DNA of 53,605 bases, taken from Planctomycetaceae bacterium. Its GTDB lineage: Bacteria; Planctomycetota; Planctomycetia; Pirellulales; Pirellulaceae. The stretch's first letter is position 1; the number at the start of each line of letters is the position of its first letter. The stretch covers positions 1-53,605 of the forward strand of contig JAAYDI010000155.1 of NCBI GenBank assembly GCA_012729315.1. The letters are read 5' to 3'. The notes under the pieces were generated by a model. It saw nothing but the letters and a program-made list of their open reading frames with translations, was not told the DNA's origin and searched no databases. Both the position numbers and the translations under genes were made by a program. Shown piece after piece: positions 41,079-51,367 of this stretch.

Positions 41079-41101
41079 GGGCAGGCAAGAGGCCTGCCTC
41101 C
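41079..41101. repeat. REP-like hairpin upstream of argS
   Basis: GCAGGC-AAGAG-GCCTGC is a perfect 6-bp hairpin with GG and CTCC flanks. Its layout matches the element at 24541-24576. Confidence 0.5.
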
Positions 41102-41173
41102 GGTGGTGAAGGCCCCATCCTAGCAGCGCCGGGCGGATCTGCGGAGACGGCCTCGCAACCACGCGCCGCGATG

Positions 41174-41240
41174 CCCCACCAGATCTCAGAGGTCCTATAG
41201 CCAGAGATCCTATGGATAGATCCAGAAGATCTTAGATCTC
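41174..41240. repeat. GATC-rich, partly palindromic spacer
   Basis: Five GATC tetramers occur within about 60 bases, the stretch beginning and ending with AGATCT. Several AGATCC(T)AT variants are repeated. It lies at the 3' end of rsfS and upstream of argS. Confidence 0.4.
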
Positions 41241-41621
41241 CACGCGTGGCGCGTCTGCCCAGAGCTCCTCGAGGCAGTAGAATTGCCGCGTGTCCTGGTC
41301 GAACAGGTGGATCACGACACCGCCATAGTCCAGCACGATCCAGCGTGAGTCGTCGTAACCCTCGATGCCCAGCCGGCGGTCCTTCAGTTCACCCTGCAAC
41401 TTCGCGTCGATCTCCTCACTCATCGCGTGCAACTGCCGACGGCTTGCACCGGTGGCAATCACGAAGTAGTCGAAATGAGGTGTCTGCGCACGCGTATCCA
41501 GGATCCGCACGTCCTGGCCTTTGTTGTCCTCCGCCGTACGCGCTGCCGCCCGCGCCAGTTCAAGACTTCGCAGCGCAGCCGCACAGCTGGCCGGTTGTTT
41601 CCAGACGGTCGAGCTAGCCAC
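41232..41621 (-). CDS. rsfS: Ribosome silencing factor RsfS
   Basis: RsfS binds ribosomal protein uL14 and blocks subunit joining in stationary phase. GTG 41621 was chosen because AAGGAGGT lies just upstream; this gives 129 residues, the usual length. Typical motifs are LARAAARTAEDNKGQDV near the start, FDYFVIATGASRRQLHAM in the middle and GYDDSRWIVLDYGGVVIHLF, the most conserved RsfS segment. The usual neighbours nadD or obgE are not present. It may be co-transcribed with argS. Confidence 0.9.
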   Translation of the reverse strand: MASSTVWKQPASCAAALRSLELARAAARTAEDNKGQDVRILDTRAQTPHFDYFVIATGASRRQLHAMSEEIDAKLQGELKDRRLGIEGYDDSRWIVLDYGGVVIHLFDQDTRQFYCLEELWADAPRVEI

Positions 41622-41624
41622 CAC

Positions 41625-41632
41625 ACCTCCTT
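41625..41632 (-). promoter_or_regulatory. Shine-Dalgarno site that fixes the rsfS start
   Basis: On the minus strand AAGGAGGT is followed by GTG GTG GCT. The second GTG (41621) is at the better spacing, which favours a GTG start over the ATG at 41660. Confidence 0.6.
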
Positions 41633-41725
41633 CGAGACATCTGACGTTCATACCCACCAATCAAACCATTGTATGCGCGCAGGCACGCTGGTGAAAAGCC
41701 GTTTTCCACCCAGCAGCGCACGGGA

Positions 41726-41820
41726 GAATTCACGAATTCACGAAATTCGGAAATTCGGAAATTCGGAAATTCGGAAATTCGGAATTGGCCGTGTGGCCGT
41801 GTGGCCGTGTGGCCGTGTGG
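41726..41820. repeat. Two back-to-back 8-bp microsatellites
   Basis: GAATTCAC occurs twice (41726-41741), GAAATTCG five times (41742-41781), then after a short bridge GGCCGTGT four times (41787-41818). The two arrays have the same unit length but opposite base composition. Confidence 0.9.
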
Positions 41821-41830
41821 CAGCTTACTT

Positions 41831-41942
41831 GTTAGCCGTGCTGACGGAGCGGACCGGTGAGCCCAACAGCTGCGCCCCGTGAGGTCGCCCGCTCGGAAAC
41901 GGACCTCGCGATCGACACTGTTCGGCTGTCAGCACGGCCAAC
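41831..41942. repeat. Long imperfect inverted repeat (about 112 bp)
   Basis: The outer arms GTTAGCCGTGCTGAC and GTCAGCACGGCCAAC match at 14 of 15 positions. Nested inner pairs occur: AGCCCAACAG with CTGTTCGGCT (9 of 10) and GAGGTC with GACCTC. Such a structure may be a miniature mobile element or a structured RNA. Confidence 0.55.
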
Positions 41943-42260
41943 CCCATCGTACCAGGAAACCTGGATGGATAGGCATAACCTCGTTCTTCCAAACAGGTTG
42001 TGTCGCGTGCGTGCCACCCGCCGCGCTGTGTTCCTTACGCGAACACCCGGCCGTGGTACGCTCATCGGACGCTGCCCCCCCGACCGAATGGGCACGCCGC
42101 CACCACGTATCGTGTACCGTCCGGCGCTCGAGCAGTGCCCTCTTGCGCGGCCCCCAGCCCTCGCCGCGCGCCACCCGAAAACCCGGCACGACCGGGTGCA
42201 ACCTCGCGATTTGCCAAGGCTTGCCGTGTCTGATAGTCCCTCATTTTCTGCGAAAACTTC

Positions 42261-42289
42261 TTGGTTTTTCAGCCGTCCGCGATTATGCT
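42261..42289 (+). promoter_or_regulatory. Sigma70-like promoter for the Met/Gly-repeat gene
   Basis: TTGGTT (42261-42266) and TATGCT (42284-42289) are spaced by 17 bases. Transcription would start near 42296, leaving a leader of about 88 bases before the ATG at 42384. Confidence 0.45.
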
Positions 42290-42383
42290 GAGCCTTAGAT
42301 CCCAAGTGTTGGCAGCTTGCTAGGCGTTAGGGACGTGCGCTGCCGGTTCCTCTGGAACAAGAGAAGACAGAAGGAGTTGAACG

Positions 42384-43124
42384 ATGGTGCTGAAATCTGC
42401 TTTTCGCCCCACGTGCGTAGCGGTGATGGCGCTAGCAATCGGACTCATGGCATCGCACGGTAGCGCTGCGGAGAAGGCTGACGCAAAGAATGCTGATAAA
42501 GCTGAACTCAAGACGATCGAGCTGTTCTCTGCCATGGAGGCGGGCGACATCGATGTGAAGCTCATTCCAAAGAGCTCAAAACAGGCCACCGTGTTGATCG
42601 AAAACAAACTCGGTACGCCGGTGTGCATCAAGCTGCCTGACGCCTTTGCGGGAGTTCCTGTGCTGGCCCAGATGGGCATGGGCGGCATGGGCATGGGCGG
42701 CATGGGTGGCATGGGAGGCATGGGAGGATTCTTCAACGTGAAGCCCGGCAAAGTTGCGAAGCTGCGCGTACCCACGGTGTGCCTGGAGCATGGCAAGCCG
42801 GAACCCAATCCGCGGATGGCCTACAAGCTGGTGCCGATTGAGACGCTGACCACGAAGCCGGAAGTGATCGAGTTGTGCAAGATGCTGGGGAGTGGCCAGC
42901 TTGTACAGTCAGCGGCACAGGCGGCTGCCTGGCATTTCACGGACAACATGAGCTGGGAGCAGCTGGCCCAGAAAGTGGGCGTCGAGCATCTGATTGGCCC
43001 GAGTGAGCCCTACTTCACGGTGCAGGACATTCAGTTGGGGATGCGGATTGCTGCTGAGTCGATGCGGCGGGTGCGGGAGAATCCGGCCTATCGGGAGCCG
43101 GTCAAGTCGCTGAGCCAGAATTAG
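42384..43124 (+). CDS. Secreted protein with Met/Gly repeats
   Basis: 246 residues, with AAGGAG 7 bases before the ATG. A clear signal peptide ends near Ala33. The mature N-terminus is Lys/Asp/Ala-rich. Residues 97-115 are almost pure Met and Gly (units GMGGM), ending in Phe-Phe. The rest (about 115-246) appears helical and contains no motif I recognise. Such Met-Gly stretches occur in extracellular and metal-binding proteins (methionine can ligate copper), but no function can be claimed. It faces the coiled-coil gene across a shared hairpin. Confidence 0.7.
   Translation: MVLKSAFRPTCVAVMALAIGLMASHGSAAEKADAKNADKAELKTIELFSAMEAGDIDVKLIPKSSKQATVLIENKLGTPVCIKLPDAFAGVPVLAQMGMGGMGMGGMGGMGGMGGFFNVKPGKVAKLRVPTVCLEHGKPEPNPRMAYKLVPIETLTTKPEVIELCKMLGSGQLVQSAAQAAAWHFTDNMSWEQLAQKVGVEHLIGPSEPYFTVQDIQLGMRIAAESMRRVRENPAYREPVKSLSQN
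42672..42728. repeat. GGCATG-type coding minisatellite
   Basis: Units of ATGGGCATGGGCGGC and ATGGGAGGC alternate and encode the Met/Gly block of the secreted protein. Synonymous variation among units shows the array is not freshly amplified. Confidence 0.75.
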
Positions 43125-43147
43125 GATCCGGCGGCGGTCATCTTGAA

Positions 43148-44410
43148 TCACGCGTACGGCGTCCTGTGTTCACCACAGGACGCCATGTTATTGGTGGTGG
43201 TGGTGGTAGCGAGCTGATCATCGAGCGCTGCCAGCCATGTCTGCTTGTCGTGCAGGAGTTGCTGTTGCAGTTGCTCCAGCTCCTGTTCTCGCGTCTCCAG
43301 GTGTGCAGCCTGTTCGTCGAACTCGCGTTGCCGGTCCTGTATCCAGCGTTGCAGCGTTTCGTGGCGGAGGGTGAGTGCCTCTTGCTGGTGATCGAGTGAG
43401 GCCGCCAGTGTCTGGAGTTCCTGTCGCTGGCGTTGTTGCGCGGCTTCCAGGGTGAGCGCGTGATCGGCCAGGAACTGCCGGACAGCCTGTCGCAGGGCTG
43501 CCAGGCCTTCGGGGGGCAGCGGGGTGGCCAGCCCGTTGTGGGCCAGTTCCAGAGCCAACCGTTGTTCCAGCAGCGCGTGTTGCGTGCGCTGCCAATCTGT
43601 CTGTGCCTGGTCCAGCGACTGCTGGCGCTGGTCCAGTTGCTCGCGCCGCTGCCGCAGCGCCCGCTGCTGGAGTTGCAGGGATTGCCCGCGGCAGCGCCAG
43701 ATGTGGGCGATGGCCTGGCGCTGACGCTGCGTCCGCTCACGCCAGCGCTCTTTTTCCAGTTCCCAACGCTGGCCTTCGTGCAGCAGCGCCGACTCGCGTT
43801 GACGCAGGGCGGCGTGGAGCCGTTCGAGGTCGGCACGCAGACTACTCAACTGCTGCCGCTCGGCATCTACCTCCTGCTGAGCTTCAATGTGGTGGCGCAG
43901 TTGTTCCTGGATCGCCTTGGTGTCGGCGCGTGCCGCCTGCAACTGGCGGCGTTGTTCATCGAGAGCCTGCTCCTGCACCCGCTGTTCCGCTTCCCAGGTG
44001 CGTTGCGACCGCTCCAGTTTCGCCGCACGCTCGGCCAACTCTTCCTGTCGTTCACGCAGCCATAGCCGTGCCGAACGCCGCTCGTCGTCGTGTGCCGCGT
44101 AGCGTGCGTTGAGCGCCGCTTCCCGGTGGGCGACGTCTCGCTCCTGCGCCTGCAGATGCTGGGCGAGCTCGCCCGCCTGCAGCTGCAGATGCTCGGCCGC
44201 GTGCTCCGCACTCTGACCTGCGATTGCCAGCAGCACGTCGCGAGGCGGCGGTTCAGGCGGTCCAGTGGCCCGGTCTCCGAACGTGGGGTGTGCCGCGTGG
44301 AACCGGGAAACCAATTCCGTATCAAGCACGTCGTCGGGCACATCGTGCCGCCCAGCGTCTCGCTGCGGGTCGTGGCCGATCGGCCGGTCGCTGGGGCGGT
44401 TCTCTGTCAC
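43148..44410 (-). CDS. Long coiled-coil protein
   Basis: 420 residues from GTG 44410, preceded by GGGGGATCAG. After a Pro/Asp-rich start (1-60), residues about 75-400 are Gln/Arg/Glu/Leu/Ala-rich with heptad spacing and few breaks, so a long coiled coil is likely. A short break at about 285-300 (LPPEGLAALRQ) may separate two rods. There is no signal peptide or membrane span. The C-terminus carries a run of Thr from an ACC repeat and ends in a Cys-containing tail encoded by the shared terminator hairpin. Resemblance to SMC-like or cytoskeletal proteins is only compositional. Confidence 0.75.
   Translation of the reverse strand: MTENRPSDRPIGHDPQRDAGRHDVPDDVLDTELVSRFHAAHPTFGDRATGPPEPPPRDVLLAIAGQSAEHAAEHLQLQAGELAQHLQAQERDVAHREAALNARYAAHDDERRSARLWLRERQEELAERAAKLERSQRTWEAEQRVQEQALDEQRRQLQAARADTKAIQEQLRHHIEAQQEVDAERQQLSSLRADLERLHAALRQRESALLHEGQRWELEKERWRERTQRQRQAIAHIWRCRGQSLQLQQRALRQRREQLDQRQQSLDQAQTDWQRTQHALLEQRLALELAHNGLATPLPPEGLAALRQAVRQFLADHALTLEAAQQRQRQELQTLAASLDHQQEALTLRHETLQRWIQDRQREFDEQAAHLETREQELEQLQQQLLHDKQTWLAALDDQLATTTTTNNMASCGEHRTPYA
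43158..43184. terminator. Bidirectional hairpin within the end of the coiled-coil gene
   Basis: GGCGTCCTGTG (43158-43168) and CACAGGACGCC (43174-43184) pair perfectly over 11 bp with a TTCAC loop. It is 34 bases after the stop of the Met/Gly gene and lies inside the last codons of the convergent coiled-coil gene. A T-run is lacking. Confidence 0.55.
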
Positions 44411-44738
44411 CTGATCCCCCTGTCACGGCGGAGGTTACGGCGCACACCACGCCGCCCACTGAACGCCGAGCCTGGTGAGTGGTCTGCCTGTCGCGGAAGA
44501 CAGCGCGGCACATCCGGAATAGTCTGCACAACAGTATAGATCGGCTGCTGAGAAGCCACATGTTGAGCTCCATCCTCAATGGGGGAGGGGCCGTACCCGG
44601 CCGAGACTTGTACCCTGTTCCGACTCATGCGAGAATCACCATCTGTCGCGCCCGCTCGCGACAGTCGCCTGCTGACCGGCTGGCAGCCTGGCGAGGGCTC
44701 GGAGGTAAGATGAGAGCGGAATCGAGGACTCAGAGGTT
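44411..44738. other. Divergent spacer between the coiled-coil gene and groES
   Basis: 328 bp. It contains a perfect 8-bp inverted repeat (44643-44664). I found no CIRCE element or recognisable heat-shock promoter in front of groES. Confidence 0.5.
44643..44664. promoter_or_regulatory. Perfect inverted repeat upstream of groES, possible operator
   Basis: CTGTCGCG-CCCGCT-CGCGACAG lies 75-96 bases before the groES ATG. It is not the CIRCE consensus (TTAGCACTC-N9-GAGTGCTAA). A repressor site is possible; nothing else supports it. Confidence 0.35.
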
Positions 44739-45026
44739 ATGAGAGTAGAACCTATAGGTGACAAAGTTGTCATCAAGCGGTTAGAGCCGGACCAGAAGAC
44801 GGCCGGTGGGATCGTACTACCCGATGCAACACAGGACAAACCGCAGCAAGGCCGTGTGCTCTCGATCGGTGACGGGCGCCAACTGCCCGACGGAAGTCGG
44901 GTGCCGCACCAGGTGCGCGAGGGGGACCGCGTCGTGTTCAGCCGGTACGCGGGCACCGAGGTGGTGGTGGATAACGAAGAAGTGCTGATCATGGGCGAGG
45001 ACGAGATTCTGGCGGTGCTGGAATAG
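44739..45026 (+). CDS. groES: Co-chaperonin GroES (Cpn10)
   Basis: GroES caps the GroEL ring. The 95-residue length and the motifs GDKVVIKRLEPDQKTAGGIVLPD (the mobile loop at about 15-30, ending in the hydrophobic tripeptide IVL) and EEVLIMGEDEILAVL match the family. No groEL follows, contrary to the usual groESL pair. Planctomycetes are known to carry stand-alone groES and groEL copies. AGAGG precedes the ATG closely. Confidence 0.95.
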   Translation: MRVEPIGDKVVIKRLEPDQKTAGGIVLPDATQDKPQQGRVLSIGDGRQLPDGSRVPHQVREGDRVVFSRYAGTEVVVDNEEVLIMGEDEILAVLE

Positions 45027-45037
45027 AGTGAACATTT

Positions 45038-45061
45038 GGGGCAGTACGAGGGGCAGTACGA
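45038..45061. repeat. Perfect 12-bp tandem duplication
   Basis: GGGGCAGTACGA occurs twice in direct succession, just after the groES stop. Confidence 0.75.
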
Positions 45062-45187
45062 GCGTTCGCCGGGGATTGCAGTGCCTCACCCGGTTCGTCC
45101 AGCCAGACGGAGGGCTTTTGCGCCCTTTCCCCATGTTCTTGATCTCATTATACTTGCCGACGTGCGGGCGTTGGGTGTCCTGGCGGG

Positions 45188-45215
45188 ACAGTGCCACTCA
45201 GACAGTGCCACTGAG
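45188..45215. repeat. 14-bp tandem duplication
   Basis: ACAGTGCCACTCAG is followed by ACAGTGCCACTGAG (one mismatch region), about 45-70 bases upstream of the PSP1 gene. Confidence 0.7.
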
Positions 45216-45256
45216 ACAAGCTTCGTCGCTCGTGGAGATCAACGTATAGGACGCGC

Positions 45257-46075
45257 ATGGTCAGGTACGTGGTGCGTTACGGTGCGATGCGGGCTTTGGG
45301 GGTGTTTGCCCCGCGCGGGAGCGATCGGCACATGCGAGGTGCGCGCGTCATCGCCCGCACCAACCGCGGCCTCGAGGCGGGCGACGTGCTGTGCGTGGCG
45401 AACGAGGATCTGGTGGCCGCCCTGAAAGACGCGGCGCAGGGGCAGATTCTGCGCGAGATGACCCCCGAGGACGTCAATGAGCTGGCGCACATCAAGGCGA
45501 ACGAACGCCAGGAGTTCGAGATCTGTCAGGAGCACGTGCGGCAGCTGCATTTGTCGATGCAGCTGATCGACATCGAACACCTGTTTGGTGGCGAGCGCAT
45601 CGTGATCTACTACCTGGCGGAGCAGCGGGTGGATTTCCGGGAGCTGGTCAGGCGGCTGGCGGCGGAGTTTCAGACGCGGATCGAGATGCGGCAGATTGGC
45701 GTGCGCGATGAAGCCAAGCTCCTGGCAGACTACGGCGACTGTGGTCAGCCCGTCTGCTGCGGCAGCCACCTGACGGAGATGCCGCCGGTTTCGATGAAGA
45801 TGGCGAAGCTGCAGAAGGCCACGCTCGATCCGACCAAAATCTCCGGGCGGTGCGGCCGCCTGAAATGCTGCCTGCGCTATGAGTACGACACGTACGTCCA
45901 CTTGCAGAAGCAGTTGCCGCCGGTGGGATCCGAAGTCGTGACGGAGTCCGGCAAGGCCCGCGTGTTGGGTCATGAAATCCTGGCCCAGCAATTGTTGGTG
46001 CAGATGGAGGACAATCGGCGGACCTTGATCGACGCGGCCGACGTCCGATCCGTAGTCAAGAAAGGGGGCGGCTGA
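45257..46075 (+). CDS. PSP1-domain protein (YaaT/RicT-like)
   Basis: 272 residues. The PSP1 C-terminal domain carries the diagnostic cysteine pattern: CGQPVCCGSH (near 162-170) and SGRCGRLKCCLRYEYDTY (near 197-214). In Bacillus RicT, such cysteines bind iron-sulfur clusters in the RicAFT complex, which affects RNA processing and competence. The first third begins RYVVRYGAMRALGVF, as in the family. It leads a three-gene plus-strand unit with the Minf_1886-type and small membrane genes. Confidence 0.92.
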   Translation: MVRYVVRYGAMRALGVFAPRGSDRHMRGARVIARTNRGLEAGDVLCVANEDLVAALKDAAQGQILREMTPEDVNELAHIKANERQEFEICQEHVRQLHLSMQLIDIEHLFGGERIVIYYLAEQRVDFRELVRRLAAEFQTRIEMRQIGVRDEAKLLADYGDCGQPVCCGSHLTEMPPVSMKMAKLQKATLDPTKISGRCGRLKCCLRYEYDTYVHLQKQLPPVGSEVVTESGKARVLGHEILAQQLLVQMEDNRRTLIDAADVRSVVKKGGG

Positions 46076-46163
46076 CGCCGGGGCCCATCGCCGACCGGGC
46101 TGGAGCGAGGGGCTTCACGCACACCGCACTGGTTCGTACCAGCCACTACGAGAGACACGCACT

Positions 46164-46577
46164 ATGTCCAGGCAACAACATCCCATTTTTCAGCTGCTCA
46201 AGCGGGATACGCGTTACAAGCTGGAGGCATATCAGTTCGTGCGCGACGCCCTGTCCTATGCTCACGAAGAGCTGGGGATGGGGCAACCTGCACAGGCTTC
46301 GGAAGCGGACGACCCGCAGCCGGAAGCGCACCTCACGGGCCAGCAGTTGTGTGAGGCGATCCGGATATATGCGATCGAGCAATTCGGGCTCATGTCGCGC
46401 GTCGTGCTCAACAACTGGGGCATTTCCTGCACCGGGGACTTCGGCGAGATCGTCTACAATCTGATCGGCATCGGTCTGATGAAGAAATCCGAGACGGACC
46501 AGCGCGAGGACTTTGACAACGTCTACTCCTTTGACGAGGCGTTCGACCGGCACTTCAAGATCACCCGCGCGGAGTGA
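46164..46577 (+). CDS. Minf_1886-family protein
   Basis: 137 residues. The segments YQFVRDALSYAHEELG, HLTGQQLCEAIRIYAIEQFG and VLNNWGISCTGDFGEIVYNLI are the signature of the Minf_1886 family of planctomycetes and verrucomicrobia, whose function is unknown. A charged linker (about 40-52) separates the first two blocks. It follows the PSP1 gene by 88 bases and the next small gene starts 4 bases after its stop. Confidence 0.85.
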   Translation: MSRQQHPIFQLLKRDTRYKLEAYQFVRDALSYAHEELGMGQPAQASEADDPQPEAHLTGQQLCEAIRIYAIEQFGLMSRVVLNNWGISCTGDFGEIVYNLIGIGLMKKSETDQREDFDNVYSFDEAFDRHFKITRAE

Positions 46578-46581
46578 CGCC

Positions 46582-46731
46582 GTGAGGACCTCCCGCCAGA
46601 CTCCGCCCCACACGCCTCGCCGGGTGCCAGCCGATCCGCGTCTGCCCAACCGCCCGCTGCTGTATGCCAGTGCCGCGGCGCTGGCACTCTGGATGATCGT
46701 GCTGGCGCTCACTGCATTGCGGCTGATCTGA
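46582..46731 (+). CDS. Small single-span membrane protein
   Basis: 49 residues from GTG 46582, with GGAG 7 bases upstream inside the Minf_1886 gene. The first 27 residues are Arg/Pro-rich and would stay in the cytoplasm. A hydrophobic span (LLYASAAALALWMIVLALTAL) follows to the C-terminus. The close placement, ribosome binding site and composition support a real gene. Function is unknown. Confidence 0.6.
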   Translation: MRTSRQTPPHTPRRVPADPRLPNRPLLYASAAALALWMIVLALTALRLI

Positions 46732-46740
46732 TCTGCGCCA

Positions 46741-46899
46741 TCAGCGGTCGGCCGTCGTGCCGGGCGCGTTGAGGCGTTGCAGGCGTTGCGGCGCGATGAC
46801 CATGATTTCGAAGTTTTCGAAGACCTTGCCGCGGCCCCGGGCCGCCAGGAAGGGCTCATCGAACCAGTGGCTCTTCCAGTGTACACTGGGACGGGACAA
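46741..46899 (-). CDS. Possible small protein or gene fragment
   Basis: On the minus strand a 52-codon frame from TTG 46899 ends at the TGA at 46741. The sequence contains HWFDEPFLAARGRGKVFENF and then EIMVIAPQRL. Nearly every codon ends in G or C (apart from GAA and CAA), which is a strong coding signature in this genome. The frame remains open into the antisense of the next gene, so the start is uncertain. It may be a true small gene, divergent from the diheme fusion gene, or the 3' end of a lost larger gene. Confidence 0.4.
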   Translation of the reverse strand: MSRPSVHWKSHWFDEPFLAARGRGKVFENFEIMVIAPQRLQRLNAPGTTADR

Positions 46900-47013
46900 C
46901 AGCTGCCCCCGGCGCGCCGCCGGCGTGTGCTCGCCCGGGCAGTCGCCGGTTGGACAGAATGCGGGGCGCGCCCCCTTGCTGAACGCCGAACTCTCTCCCT
47001 GCGAGGCCGTGCG

Positions 47014-51003
<3,990 letters not shown>

Positions 51004-51097
51004 CGGCCGGCCGGCACGCCGGTCTGCTCGCGGGCAGGTGGTGCGCCCAGGTGGTGTGCCGGTGTCTGTGCCGTGCCGGCGTGCCAGGGCACGAGGA

Positions 51098-51367
51098 TCA
51101 GTGTGCGTTCTTCTGATCCCAGATGATCCCCGCCAGCACGAACGCGACGCCCAGCATGAAGACCAATGTTGCGATCATGGATGAGACCCAGTCCAGAGAC
51201 GGCGATGGGAGGCGCAGGTCCGAGCGACCTGGCATCCTCCATTTCACCATGCGGATCTCGTCACGGATAGCTTGCGCAGCCGGAATGTGCGGCGGAACAC
51301 CCGACTCGGAGCTGGACTTTGACGGTTGCGCCGCTTGTGCCGCCGCGGGCCAGGCCCCGGCTGCCAT
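51098..51367 (-). CDS. Small single-span membrane protein
   Basis: 89 residues. The ATG at 51367 directly follows the TGA of the glycosidase-like gene (TGAATG), so the two are coupled. The first 60 residues are Ala/Ser/Pro-rich then charged; the span is near 64-84 (MIATLVFMLGVAFVLAGIIW). No family is recognised. Confidence 0.6.
   Translation of the reverse strand: MAAGAWPAAAQAAQPSKSSSESGVPPHIPAAQAIRDEIRMVKWRMPGRSDLRLPSPSLDWVSSMIATLVFMLGVAFVLAGIIWDQKNAH

Larger units (their letters stand above)
41622..42383. other. Large repeat-bearing spacer
   Basis: 762 bp between rsfS and the Met/Gly-repeat gene, divergent. It carries two adjoining 8-bp microsatellites (41726-41820), a long imperfect inverted repeat (41831-41942) and a promoter (42261-42289). 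Open frames in it show no family resemblance and were not accepted. Confidence 0.6.

Noticed and set aside
41726-41820. CRISPR array
   Set aside because: Units are 8 bp and strictly contiguous with no spacers; these are microsatellites. No cas genes are present.
41661-42300. Several open frames in the spacer after rsfS
   Set aside because: They are Arg/Pro/Cys-rich with no family resemblance, no ribosome binding site and no codon bias like that of the neighbours.
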